The notes: generated by a model from the letters alone, not told the origin. A DNA stretch of 62,000 nt from Prorocentrum cordatum (GCA_963575745.1 CAUYUJ010018881.1:1-62000); one strand, 5' to 3'. Counted from the stretch's first letter, positions 42,799 through 52,488 are shown. Numbers and translations: made by a program.

Positions 42799-45700
42799 GC
42801 CTCATTGCGCGCCTGCACGCGTTCCACGACACGCCGGAGGGCCTGGGGCACCCAGAGGGGCTGGACGCCGACGACTTCAGGGGGATCCAGAACGAGATCT
42901 TCGTGTGCGAGGGGGCGCGGGTGCTGCTGACGGAGAACCTGTGGGTGGAGGCGGGGCTGATGAACGGCGCCATGGGGACGGTGGTGGGGCACATGTGGCC
43001 GGAGAACGCGGACCCTCGCGACGGCGATCGGGCCCGCGAGGGCCGCGCGGCCCCGATCTGTGTCTTCGTGCGGTTCGACAGCGTGCAGCTCCGCGACGCG
43101 CACGGGCGCCCGCGATCCTTTTTCCCGGGGGACGACGTGCGCGGGGACTGGGTGCCTATTTTCCGCAAGACGGTGGCGTCGACGGTGGAGGAGGGCCTGG
43201 CACGGTCGAACTTCCCGCTGCAGTCGGCGTGGGCGCTGACGCACTGGAAGGCCCAGGGCATGATGCTGGAGCGGGTGAGGGTGCACTTGTCCGCGAGGAC
43301 GGCGGGCGCCCTGGGCATCGGGTTCGCGGCGCGCACGCGTGCGCGGCATCCGTGGGATGTTGTCTTCGAGGAGGACCTGCCGGAGTACGAGGCGTTCATG
43401 CGAGTTCGTCGCACGCGCGCGTTTCGCGAGCGCCGGCGCTACGAGCTGCGCTGCGAGGCTCGCGCGTCCAGGACGTTGCGGCGGCACGGGTGCTGCCGGG
43501 CGGGCGCGCGGGCGCCGGTCGAGCAGGACGCTGCGGCTGTGCTGATGGAGGGCCTTCGGGTGGTGGGGGAGGAGCGGCGCGCCGGGCTGCAGGGGTTCAG
43601 TGCACGGGGCACGTGCAGGGCGGTGGACGGCGACGCGTGGCTGTGGGGAGACGAGTTGCCGGACTATGACGGCCTTCTCGCGACCGTGGTCGAGCGGGAG
43701 GCGCGCGGAGATCAGGGTCGGCGACGTATGCTGCTGTCCGTGGCGCAGAGGCTTCTGGACAACGTGCGCGTGAGGGAGCTCAGCGGGTCGGAGCGCGTCG
43801 ACGCGGAGGCTCTTCTTGTGCGCCTGGGTGTTGCGCGGGCGGCCGTCGGCCGCGATGGGGGCTTTGGGCGGGTGGACGGCGTGCTGTGCGAGGGCGCCCT
43901 TCGCGATGCTGCGCGCGAGGTTGCGGGGGGGTGCGATGAACGGGGGGTTCAGCTGGGCGAGCTGGCGACGGGGATGCTTCGGCGGCAGGACGTGTTGGGG
44001 TACTGGGACGGCAGGGTGGAGGACGCCCTCTCGCCGGAGATGCGGCCTCTGCACATGTCCGCGGTGAAGGAGGCTCTGGGAGCATTGATTCCGGCCGCGC
44101 TTCACGGGAGTCTGGATCGGTTCGTGGCGGCCCAGAAGGACGTTGCGGTGTTGGGGGGGGGGGCGAGCTACTTGCTCATGGACCGCTACAGGGTGAACGT
44201 GCGGTCGGAGGATGCTTTGCGCCGCGGCCGGTTCACGGAGGACGTCCTGGAGTTTTTCCTGAAGGTGTTGCAGCGGATTTGCGGCGTCCTGGCGCTGCCT
44301 GTCGCGGTGGCGAGCAAGACGGTCGGTCTGCATGCCGTGCGGGCGGAGTCCGCGGAGCAGTTCAGGAAGATCATGGGCGGCTGGAAGAAGGTGTGGAATC
44401 GGGCGGAGGTGGCGGGGAAGAAGGAGCTGGTGTTGCCTGTCGCGGTGGACGAGAAGGGGCGCGACTGGTTCTGCGTGTCCGTGAGGTCTGCGTCAGAGGG
44501 AGAAGTCCTGGGGCGCGCAGAGCGCTTGGTCGTCCGCGTGTACGATGAAATGCGACGGCAGGGTGCGGCGCGTCGAGTGGCCTTGAACTTGGACGCGTTG
44601 GTGCGCGGACCCGCCTCGGCGGTGGCGGGCCAGGCGGGGCCGGAGACGATCATGGAGGAGGGGGTTCCCGAGTGCTGGGTGTCTCAGCAGCGCTGCCTCT
44701 GCGCGTTCGGGGTCTTGCTCACTCTGGTGTCCAGGGCTGCCGGGGAGAGAGGCTTGGACATGGCGTCGAAGACGTTCGTGCCAGACGCGGGCCAGGCGGT
44801 GGCGGCAGTCTTCGCGGGCTTTCGGGCGCGTCTCCGGCAGGAGGGCGCTTCGGATGTTTATGTTCTGTTGGTTGAGGTGGACGCGTGCAGGGCGGTGCTG
44901 CGGCCGCTGGGCCACGCGCCGTCGCTGGTGCGCAGGGGCGGCGAGGCCGAGGGGGAGGGCGCGGAAGCAGCGGCCGGCAGCGTCTCTGGGGGGCGGACTT
45001 CTGCTCTGGAGCGGGGCCGCGGCGACGGGGCGACCGCGGGGGTGCGGCTGCGCGTGGGCACGTGGAACGTTGCCGGCGGGTCTTGGTCGGCGCAGGCTTC
45101 TCCCAGGTATGGGGAGAGAGATCAGAGGGCAGCCTTGGTTGCCGAGATCTTGGGGTGGCGGAGGGCCTTCGGCTGCGACGTTGCGGCGCTGCAGGAGTGC
45201 GAGGAGGCGGGCGCGATGGGCGAGCTGCTTGACCAGTGCCAGTTCTTGGGCGCCACGCCGGCAGCGGCGACGCGGGGGCACGTCCACTTGTACTATCGCA
45301 GGGGCATGGAGGCGGAGCGGCTGTTGTGTGAGGCTTCCTCGGCTGCTGGCGTGGCTGCGCGCGTCAGGGTGGCGCCGGGCCGAGGCGGTGCCGCGGCGGA
45401 CGAGGTCTGCGTCTGGGCAGTGCATTTGCCTGCCGGGGACAGGGCGGCGCAGCGCGCTGCCGCGCTGGGAGAGGCGCTGCGGTCGCTGGACGAGAGCGGG
45501 GCGGAGCGTGCCAGGGTCTTGGTCGTGGGCGACTGGAACGTGCGGGACGAGGAGGTCGCAGCGCTGTGCGAGGCTGAGGGCATGTGCGATGCCACGTGCG
45601 CTGGGAAGACCTGGGGCGTGAGGTGGAATAGGTTTTTCGCAGATCAGCAGCGCAGCGGCCCCGGGTTCCGTTTTGACCTCGCGATGTTCGGGGAGAAGTT

Positions 45701-46520
45701 GTTTGCCCGGGCGCATGCGATGGCGCGGGGGCCTGTCGTGTTCGAAGGCGTGCAGTTCTGCGCGTCCGACCACTTCGGGTTGATGGTGTACGTGGACGTG
45801 GCAGACGTCTTTGCGCTGCGAGGCAGGGGGCGCGAGGAGGCAGCCCGGGTGCGGCGCGGGGAGGTGTGCAGGGTCTGCGAGGTCGGCGGGGAGCGAGAGG
45901 CGCAGGAGGTCCGGGGTCGCCGGCAGGCTGCCAGGGATCAGCAGGGGCTCGACAGGGAGAGGGCCGCGGAGAGGGACCGCGAGGCGTTTGCGAGGGGCCA
46001 GCAGAGGGCGGCTCGCGAGAGGTCACGCCGGAGGCAGGCGTTGTACGATGCGGCTTTCGGCAGGGAGTCGCTGTTCGATCAGGACTTCGTCGTCGAGGTG
46101 GAGGGGCTGGGCGAGGGCGCTCAGATCTCCGCGCCGTCTGCCATTGTCGTGCCGGGCGCTGAGGAGTGGCAAGATGGTGGATTGGGAGAGGTCGCCGGCG
46201 TACCCGTGGTGGGCATGGGGAATTTGGGGAACACGTGCTACGTCGACGGCGTGCTGCAGTTGCTCCTGCGGGCGCCGTCCGTGCACGAGGTTCTTTCGAG
46301 ACATGGGCGAGACCAGTGCCCCAGGGCGTTGCTTGGAGAGGATTGTGTCGCGTGCTTGTTGCGGGAGACGCTGGGGCAGGTCATGGCGGCGTCGCGCCGC
46401 GCAGGAGTGCGGAAGCCGAGGCTCGCGCAGGAGAGGGCGGCGGTGGACGAGCGGTGCGGCGATGGCCAGCAGTGGGACGCCAGCGAGTTCTTTGGGCATT
46501 GGTTCCACAGAGCTCGTCAG
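42799..46520 (+). CDS. Helitron polyprotein: helicase end, Ulp1-like, EEP nuclease, USP start
   Basis: A single frame of about 1240 codons holds several domains. (1) Pif1 motifs: GIQNEIFVCEGARVLLTENL, WVEAGLMNGAMGTVVG, and motif VI SAWALTHWKAQGMMLERVRV at 43225-43280. (2) About 44220-44750: RGRFTEDVLEFFLKVLQRIC, KELVLPVAVDEKGRDWFCVS, RVYDEM and WVSQQRCLCAFGVLL. The spacing W, D, Q, C fits a Ulp1/C48 peptidase, but His-Trp reads Asp-Trp, so it is degenerate or only similar. (3) 45049-45800: EEP nuclease with VGTWNVAGG, VAALQECEE, WAVHLPAG, VVGDWN, FDLAMF and ASDHFGLMV; all catalytic positions are present. (4) A coiled Arg/Glu linker. (5) From 46198: GMGNLGNTCYVDGVLQLLL, with Cys at 46236-46238, and QQWDASEFFGHWF, the Cys and QDA-EF boxes of USP deubiquitinases. 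The exon ends at CAG|GTGCGG. One polyprotein is the simplest reading. Confidence 0.85.
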
Positions 46521-46702
46521 GTGCGGAAGTCGGGCGAGGGCTCGGAGACACGTGGCTTCGAAAACATATCCTGGGAAGTTGTATTTTGCTGGAGGGAAAT
46601 TCGTTTTCACTGATTGTATACTGCGTTATGTTTTTTGTGTGTGTGTGTTTGTTTGTTTGTGTTTTTGCTTTTGTGCCACTTCTCTCTCGGAGATTGTTTT
46701 AG
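46521..46702 (+). other. spliceosomal intron inside the USP domain, phase 0
   Basis: Donor CGTCAG|GTGCGG and acceptor GATTGTTTTAG|CGGCC, 182 bases, with a TGTGTTTGTTTG and TTTTGCTTTTG pyrimidine-rich tract. Both flanking frames meet at codon boundaries (…FHRARQ then RPRDRQPLLGLRQVE…). The upstream frame otherwise stops at 46611-46613. A different donor within the next 60 bases is possible. Confidence 0.65.
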
Positions 46703-47464
46703 CGGCCACGGGATCGGCAGCCTTTGTTGGGGCTTCGGCAGGTGGAGCTGGATGCCGGTCGGTGCGCGCCGTGGGGCGATGGATGGCTCCATGGGCAGGG
46801 CGGCTTCCAGGTTACGCACTGGGATCGCCTGTTCAGGAGTGTGACAGAAACGCGCTCGCGGTGCCGCTCGTGTGGTCTTTGCCGTGCCAGATACGGGTCG
46901 GCCGAGATGGTGCGCGTGGCCCCGCCCGAGGACAGGAGGGTGTCGTTGGCGACCTCCGAGCTGTATCTGCGCGCGTGCGGGCCCGAGGTGCAGGAGGAGG
47001 CGGATCGCCTCGAGTGCCCGAGGTGTGAGCCCCGGCAGGTGCACGTCCTGCAATGGCGGGCGCGCGAGCCGCCGACGGTGCTCTTCGCGCGGGTGATCCG
47101 TCCCGTGGCGGCGGGGGGCCAGGGCGCATTGTTGCGCCGGCGCGTGGACGTGGGGGAGGAGATCCAGCTGCCGGGGTTTGCGCGCACGGTGCTGGCGGGG
47201 GTGCTGTTTCACAGCGGGGCCACGGTGCGTTCTGGGCACTGCACGCCCATATGCCGCGGGCCGGGCGGTATGTTTTGGATGTACGATGACGCGAAGGTTC
47301 AGGCGGTGCAGGGCGGGGTGGGGGAGCAGAAGCCGGCGCAGGTGCACGTCATGGTGCATGTAAACCCGCGCGGCGGGGCGGCGTGGGAGGGGCTGACGCG
47401 GGGCGGCGCGGCTCGCGCAGGGGCGGCTCTGGATGGCGGGCATGCAGGCATGCGTGCAGTCTGA
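46703..47464 (+). CDS. Helitron polyprotein, C-terminal part of USP deubiquitinase
   Basis: This exon continues the USP fold. FQVTHWDRLFRSVTETRSRC followed by RSCG resembles the Cys-x-x-Cys zinc site after the QDA-EF box, and a second pair appears in LECPRCEPRQ. RVDVGEEIQLPG and FARTVLAGVLFHSGATVRSG, then HCTPICRGPGGMFWMYDDAKV, match the USP His box (L-AVv-HsG----GHY---v----W---DD--V). The catalytic His is encoded at 47237-47239, and the usual GHY reads GHC. The downstream Asp pair is present. It ends at TGA 47462-47464. USP enzymes remove ubiquitin; why a transposon would encode one is discussed in the findings. The domain call is strong, the exact splice fairly strong. Confidence 0.75.
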   Translation, partial: RPRDRQPLLGLRQVELDAGRCAPWGDGWLHGQGGFQVTHWDRLFRSVTETRSRCRSCGLCRARYGSAEMVRVAPPEDRRVSLATSELYLRACGPEVQEEADRLECPRCEPRQVHVLQWRAREPPTVLFARVIRPVAAGGQGALLRRRVDVGEEIQLPGFARTVLAGVLFHSGATVRSGHCTPICRGPGGMFWMYDDAKVQAVQGGVGEQKPAQVHVMVHVNPRGGAAWEGLTRGGAARAGAALDGGHAGMRAV

Positions 47465-48372
47465 TGCGGCTTATGAGTGCTGCGTGCGGGCGTGAGCGGC
47501 GTGCTCCTTGCCGATGGGCTTGAACGGGTGGACCGAGTAGGCGCTGCTGGAGGCGCGCGTTGGCATTGCCCCGGGGCGCGCTCGCACGCTGGAGGCGCAC
47601 GTGGCCTGGTGGGCGGCCGTCCTGGCGGCGCAGGGCTTGTGTTCCGGGAGCTCTGCGGCCCGCGCTCGCCGCGCGATGAGAAAAAAAGGTGTTGCCTGGT
47701 TCTGGGGTTCTTGGAGTTTCTCAGGGGTGAGGGGGGGCGTCTGTGTGTGGCATGTGGAGTTGTCGTGCGAGTGGCAGGTCGCTTTGATGCTCCTCGTCGG
47801 TGCTTTCTCGTCGCCGTTTTCCCTACTCGCCCCGTCGTCGCATCGTTCCCCTGGGTTCCCATGTGGTTGAGGCCCCGCAAGGATCTATGGGTAAGTTGCG
47901 GGTCTCCGGTTTCCCAACAGGGTGCGATGCTTGAGGGCACGCGGCGGCCGCGTCGGTCCCGCGTCGGTCGCCGGCATTGGTTGGCGGCTCATTGCTGCGC
48001 ATGCGTTCTCGGAGGGAGAGTGGGTGGGGTCAGCGTGGCGTGTGTCTCTGTTTGCCTTGGGGCGGGCCACGGTAGCCCGTTCGCGGGGGCGTTGTTCGTG
48101 GCCCTCTGTGTCGCTTCTTCTTCCACTTACTGTCCGTTTGCGTCATCATGGCACGTTCGCGCGCCCCGCAGCATTTGGGTTCGACGCGCCCGGTCTGTTG
48201 CCGAGCGCGCGCGGGGACGAGGCGAGGCAGATCTGGTCTTGGGGATCGAATGCAATCCGGCCCAGGGCGTGCGGGAGAGGTCGGGGTCGTCGTCGCTGTC
48301 GTCGTACGCGGCCGCTGCGCGGTTGTTGCGCCGTGTCCGTTAGAGTTTCGCGGTTCGGTCCATTACAGGGTC
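47465..48372 (+). other. spacer between RepHel and RPA-like genes
   Basis: One frame (about 47535-47690) reads ALLEARVGIAPGRARTLEAH and VAWWAAVLAAQGLCSG with coding-like composition, ending near an A7 run. A donor-like GGGTAAGTTG sits at 47889-47898 and an acceptor-like TTTCCCAACAG just after. These may be exons of a small gene or of the RPA gene's 5' part, but I could not connect them. Confidence 0.35.
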
Positions 48373-48500
48373 ATGGCGCCGAAGAGGAAGCCCGAGCAGG
48401 TGCGGCCGGTTGGGCTCGAGAGGCTGGGCGCCGGCATGCGGAGCGCGTGCGTGGACGTGCAGGTGTTGGGCGTGGCGTGCTCAGCGGTTCGGGATCGCCT
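48373..48500 (+). CDS. RPA1-like protein, first exon
   Basis: ATG 48373 opens MAPKRKPEQVRPVGLERLGA and then GMRSACVDVQVLGVA. The end looks like the first strands of an OB fold (position of ikaRVt-Ks in RPA1 DBD-A). The frame then enters a G-rich stretch (48515-48570), so an intron must begin near 48480-48510; no donor could be fixed. Confidence 0.5.
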
Positions 48501-48676
48501 CTGGGCGGCGGGATGGGATGGGGGCGGGAATGGGAGGGGGGGGTGGTGGTGGTAGGGTGGGGCGGTAGCTCCATGTGGCGGCGCGCGATCGTTTCCTCCG
48601 ATCCTGGGCGGGGGCAGGTTAGGTATCCAGCGGAACGGCCGTCGGCCGGTCGTCAGTGGACCTCTGGCCTTTGCAG

Positions 48677-48960
48677 CGCGCGGGCGCTTGCACGGTCCGG
48701 TCACTGAGGCGGCGGAGACCTTTACGTTCATCGACAAGGAAGATGGGGGGACGGAGCGCGTGCACGGGGTCGCTGCCGGATTTGCTCTTGGCAGGGTGGT
48801 GTCGATGACGTTCTTCGGCGGGCGGTGGACGAGATGCGTTTGGCGCGCGTGGACGTGCCCGTGGCGCTGCGGCTGCGTGGGGGCATGGTGGGGATACGTC
48901 GGTGCCCTGGCGGCTTGTTCTTTGCTTCGTTCGCTTCGGCCTGTCTCTCTCGTCGCGTTG
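48677..48960 (+). CDS. RPA1-like protein, second exon (OB fold A), frame-broken
   Basis: After an acceptor-like CTCTGGCCTTTGCAG the frame reads RGRLHGPVTEAAETFTFIDK and EDGGTERVHGVAAGFALGRV. This matches the g-vF-f-l-D--G-eI---f segment of RPA1 DBD-A. Near 48800 the better frame switches to VDDVLRRAVDEMRLARVDVP and VALRLRGGMVG. The exon end is not defined; an intron up to about 49085 is likely, because the interval is T-rich and ends in TTTCTCTCGTTTACGCAAG. Confidence 0.5.
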
Positions 48961-49084
48961 TGGTGGTCGTGATGTGGCGGTCGCGATCTGCGTGTGTGTC
49001 GCTCTGCTTGGATCGGTGTTGCGGTCGGATCATATTGCTCATTTCGGGGGGGGTCGTTTGGGGAGGGCGCGGGCAATGTTTCTC

Positions 49085-50484
49085 TCGTTTACGCAAGTAC
49101 CCACTATGAGGGGCACCCGCGTGCGCGCGGGGGACGTTGCCCGCGCGATCGGGGCGGGGTTCGCTGGAGGTCACGAGACGTCCCTGTCGACGATCATGTA
49201 CGACCTGACGTTCGACAGGAAGTTCGGTGTGCAGAAGTTGGCGGCTGGCTCCATCGGGCTTGGGGACGTGCCCGCGTGCGTGGCGACCTCGGGCGGGCGC
49301 CCGGGGCACGTGGCGGGCGTGGTGACCGAGGTCGGTGAGATCAAGCACGTCCACCGCAGCATTGTGACGAAGGACCGGGGCGGCGGGGACCGGAGCGTCG
49401 AGGTGATGGAGGTGGAGTTTGCGGTCGAGTCTCCGACGGCGCGCGTCCTCGCTGTGAACGCGTGGGGCAAGGGCGCGCGCGTGCTGCGCGGCGGTGCCTT
49501 GGGGCGGGCGCCGCCGTATCCGGTGATGGTGCACGGCTTGTCTTTGCGGCCGGCGGGGGGGGGGAAAGCTGAAGGCGACGCTGAGGGGCGGCGGGGCCAT
49601 TCGGGCCATGGAGGCTCCGGAGATGGTGCGCTGGTACGAGGGGGTGAAGGAGTCCCTGGAGTTGGCGACTCGGGTTTATCGGGCGCCGTCCTTGGCCGAT
49701 GCCGTGGCCGTGACTGGCGCTGGGCTTCGCAGCTTGCACGAGGCCATCGAGGGCGGCAATGCGGAGGAGGTGCGCCACGTGAAGGTGGCGGCGTGGTTGG
49801 TGGACGTTTACCGCAAGAGAGCGCCTTTCTACGAGGCGTGTTTGGAGAAGACGGTGGAGGGACGGACGTGCCACGCCAAGACGGCGGCGGGCTTCTGCTG
49901 GCGGTGCGACAAGGAGGTGGCGAATACGGAGCCGTTCATGTTCGCGCGTGTGCGGTTGCTCTTTGAAGATGGGGCGATGGCATGGGTGACCGTCTTTCTT
50001 GGGGGCTTCGGGGGAGCAGCTCCTCGGCGTTTCGGCGCAGCACGTGGCAGAGTTGGAGAGCGTGTCCGTCAGCGGTGGCGATGCGGCGCGGAAGAATCTG
50101 GACGGCGTCGTGAGGGGGGCGAGGGAGGTCAAGTGGACGGTTGGGGTGAAGTTGGAGGGGTACGAGACGGATGATGGGGTGGTGGCGAGTGCGACCGTCT
50201 TCGAGGTGAAGACGGTGCTCAAGCGTTCGGCGGCAGATGCGCTGGGAGGTGCCGGCGCGAGCACGGGGGCGGCGCCGGGGGCCGATGGCCAGGCGGTGTC
50301 TCCGAGCGCGGCGTCGGCCTCGGGGGGTCGCGGCGATCTATTCGGGGTCGGCGGCGCCGAGGACGGCGGCGGCATCGGGTTCGGAGGCGGCCCCCCTGGC
50401 GAGGCGGCGGGGTCTGGCGCGGCGGCAGCCTCGGCGGCCGGTGGCGATGGGGCGCCGCAGCAGGAGGATGACGCGGAGGAGTGA
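49085..50484 (+). CDS. RPA1-like ssDNA-binding protein, OB folds B and C
   Basis: The segment begins MRGTRVRAGDVARAIGAGF, then STIMYDLTFDRKFGVQKL. RPGHVAGVVTEVGEIKHVHR, VEVMEVEFAVESPTARVLAV and NAWGKGARVLRG form OB fold B (vDviGvv--vg, l-D----v-vtlWG--A). At a G10 run (49555-49564) the frame changes to GKLKATLRGGGAIRAMEAPE. OB fold C with a zinc ribbon follows: FYEACLEKTVEGRTCHAKTA, GFCWRCDKEV, EPFMFARVRLLFEDGAMAWV and TVFLGGFG. A G5 run (50010-50014) shifts the frame to EQLLGVSAQHVAELESVSV. The Cys-x8-Cys, Cys-x2-Cys pattern is that of RPA70 DBD-C. The tail is Gly/Ala-rich and acidic, ending at TGA 50482-50484. It would coat ssDNA made by Rep and helicase. RPA genes are known cargo of plant Helitrons. 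Confidence 0.75.
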
Positions 50485-50665
50485 GCGGATGGAGCCGCGG
50501 GGCCGCAGTTTTGATCCATTCGACCGCCCTGGCGAGACGGCGGGGCCGGGGGGGGCGGCAATCTCGGCGGCTGGTGACGATGAGGTGGCGCAGGAGAAGG
50601 ATTGGGCCGCGGGGCCGCCGTCGGGCCGCAGTTTTCAATTTCTTGAGGGGGGTGAGGTCGGGGGG
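50395..50665 (+). repeat. local duplication of the RPA 3' end
   Basis: GGCGAGGCGGCGGGGTCTGG … GGCGGCCGGTGGCGATGGGG (50398-50455) is echoed as GGCGAGACGGCGGGGCCGGG … GGCGGCTGGTGACGATGAGG (50531-50585). The phrase GCGGGGCCGC…GGCCGCAGTTTT also occurs twice (50490-50512 and 50608-50637). Confidence 0.6.
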
Positions 50666-50689
50666 GCGGTCTGGGCAGAGTGGTTTTTC

Positions 50690-50830
50690 GGGGCTAACTT
50701 AGGTTTGCTCGGGTTCAGATTGTCTTGGAGCCCTCTGGGGATGTTCGGTGGGCTGCGTTGGGGGCTTCTTCGGTTGTCTCTGAGCAGTTTTGGAGGCATC
50801 TTGGAATGTCTTGGAGCGTCGGTGAGCCGA
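50690..50830 (+). repeat. short piece of the dispersed CTTGG repeat
   Basis: TTGTCTTGGAGCCCTCTGGG, GGCTTCTTCGG and GGCATCTTGGAATGTCTTGG are family words. It marks the first DNA after the Helitron-like block that also occurs elsewhere in the window. Confidence 0.5.
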
Positions 50831-51029
50831 CAGCGCGAGAACCATGAGTATCTGCATCAGCCAATGGAACAGTTTATCGGAGGTGAGGGGGGGAGATCGA
50901 AGTGGAACGGAGAGCCCCCCCCCACCGGGACATCGATCTCGGTTTCGTGTTCGTGCGCGCCGTGCGGGCGAGGCGAAGCTGCGTGGGCGGGCGAGAGAAA
51001 GTCTCCTGTGGCTGAAGCGCGGCCGGAGC

Positions 51030-51200
51030 AAAAGAACCTTGACCGGGCGGCCGGTGCCCCGCGCGGTGTCCCGCCGGCGCCCCGCTGGTGCCCCGTGTGG
51101 CTAAGGCGCGGCCGGAGGAAAAAAACCCTGACCAGGCAGCCGGTGCCGCGCGGTGCCCCGCCGGTGTCCCGCCGGTGTTCCGTCGGTGTCCCGCCCGTGT
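51030..51200 (+). repeat. tandem GCGGCCGGAG / CCCCGCCGGTG repeats
   Basis: GGCTGAAGCGCGGCCGGAGC (51009) recurs as GGCTAAGGCGCGGCCGGAGG (51098), each followed by an A-rich piece, CCTTGACCGGGCGGCC or CCCTGACCAGGCAGCC and CGGTGCCCCGC. This is a direct duplication of about 90 bp followed by short GTGTCCCG units. Confidence 0.75.
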
Positions 51201-51202
51201 CC

Positions 51203-51775
51203 CGATGATGATGTGGATTCCCGTCGGTGTCCCGACGATGATGGTGATGATGATGATGATGACGGTGACGATGATGGTGATGGTGGTGATGATGATGGTG
51301 ATGTTGATGTTGGTGATGATGATGTTGATGTAATTGTTGATGGTGATGGTGATGATGATTATGATGGTGATGGGATGATGAGGATGGTGTCCCGCTGATG
51401 ATGATGATGTTGATGATGATGTCGACGATGATGATGATGATGGTGTCCCGATGATGAGGACGATGATGATCATGATGGTTCTGTTGATGATGATGATAAC
51501 GATGATGATGTCGCGCCGATGATGATGATGATGAGGATGACGATGGTGATGATGATCTTTATGTTGATGGTGTCCCGATGATGATGATGATGATGATGAT
51601 GGTGGTGTTCCGACGATGATTGTGATGATGATGATGTTGATGATAATTATGATGTTGAGGATGATGGTGTCCCGATGATGATGATTATGATGGTGATGAT
51701 GCTGATTGTGATGGTGATGGTCCCGATGATGACAATGATAATCATGATGTTGATGATGGTGGTGATGTTGCCCCA
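51203..51775 (+). repeat. GATGAT/GTGATG microsatellite with GTCCCG interruptions
   Basis: GATGATGATG arrays are interrupted every 60-80 bases by GTGTCCCGATGATG, giving a higher-order pattern derived from the preceding GTGTCCCG units. Confidence 0.95.
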
Positions 51776-51779
51776 GCTT

Positions 51780-52480
51780 GCCGCCCCGCCGCGCGGCCGA
51801 GCTGGGCGACGAACCATGCGGGGTCACCTTCACGCGTAAGTTGCACGAGTAAGGTCGCGAGCTAAGTATCCTCGTTTCCACGCGGCGGGCCGCGGGGCGG
51901 CCTGTCGGCCCGCGAGAGACACGTGAGGCACTCGATGTTTTGAAGCACCTCTGTGTTTTCGTCGCCCAATTGTGTCCTGGCGCAGCGGCGCCAACACTCA
52001 GCGTCCTTAGGCTCTCTGGCCAAACGCTGCCTTTTCCTCCTTGCTCCTCCTCCTCCTCCTCGACCCCGCCTCCGTCCCCAATCGTTCGACCTCGCCCTCG
52101 CCTCCCATTTGATTGGTTCCTCTGCAACCGGTTTTCCTCGCCGTCCTGGCTGCCCCCCTGGCATCCCCGCCCGTCTCCCCGTCTCCTCGCAGGGTCCCGT
52201 TCAGCCTCGTGTCCACCTCTTCTACGGCGGCGTCGCTATGTATGTGCGTGCCACGCGCGCGCGGCAACTTCGCTACGCCTCTGAGAAGGGAGGGGGGGGG
52301 GGGGGGGCAGAGAAAGAGAGGGCGAGGGCGACCACGGGCCCGCGACGGAAGAGGAAGAGGAGGAGGAGGAGGAGGAGGAGGAGGAGGAGGAGACGGGGGA
52401 GGAGGATGAAGGGGAGGCGAGGACGATCTGGTCATTTCGGGCCTGGGCTCTTAAAGACGGATCGGGGGTGAGCAGCGAGG
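51780..52480. other. mixed GC-rich region, no gene
   Basis: It contains TCCTCCTCC (52040-52060), a G13 run (52290-52306) and GGAGGAGGAGG (52355-52395). Frames carry no motif. Confidence 0.45.
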
Positions 52481-52488
52481 CTCAGATA

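Larger units (their letters stand above)
32283..50484 (+). mobile_element. giant Helitron-like element, termini not located
   Basis: All recognisable proteins between these points fit one rolling-circle transposon: a zinc-finger ORF, an HUH/Y2 Rep nuclease fused to a Pif1 helicase, an EEP nuclease and an RPA1-like protein. Rep-helicase fusion defines Helitrons; EEP nucleases are known from Helentron-type members and RPA from plant Helitrons. New to me here are a USP-type deubiquitinase and a possible Ulp1-like domain in the same long frame. The coordinates are those of the coding span only. I could not place a 5' TC, a 3' CTRR with hairpin, or Helentron-type ends. The coding parts are very GC-rich. 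Repeated frame breaks at G runs show either decay or homopolymer miscounting. Confidence 0.85.

Noticed and set aside
31560-50690. Helitron termini (5' TC, 3' CTRR with hairpin)
   Set aside because: Such short motifs occur many times by chance in this sequence and no candidate could be tied to a copy boundary, so none is reported.
51203-51775. Histidine-rich or Asp-rich protein
   Set aside because: It is the GATGAT microsatellite; all frames give homopolymer peptides.
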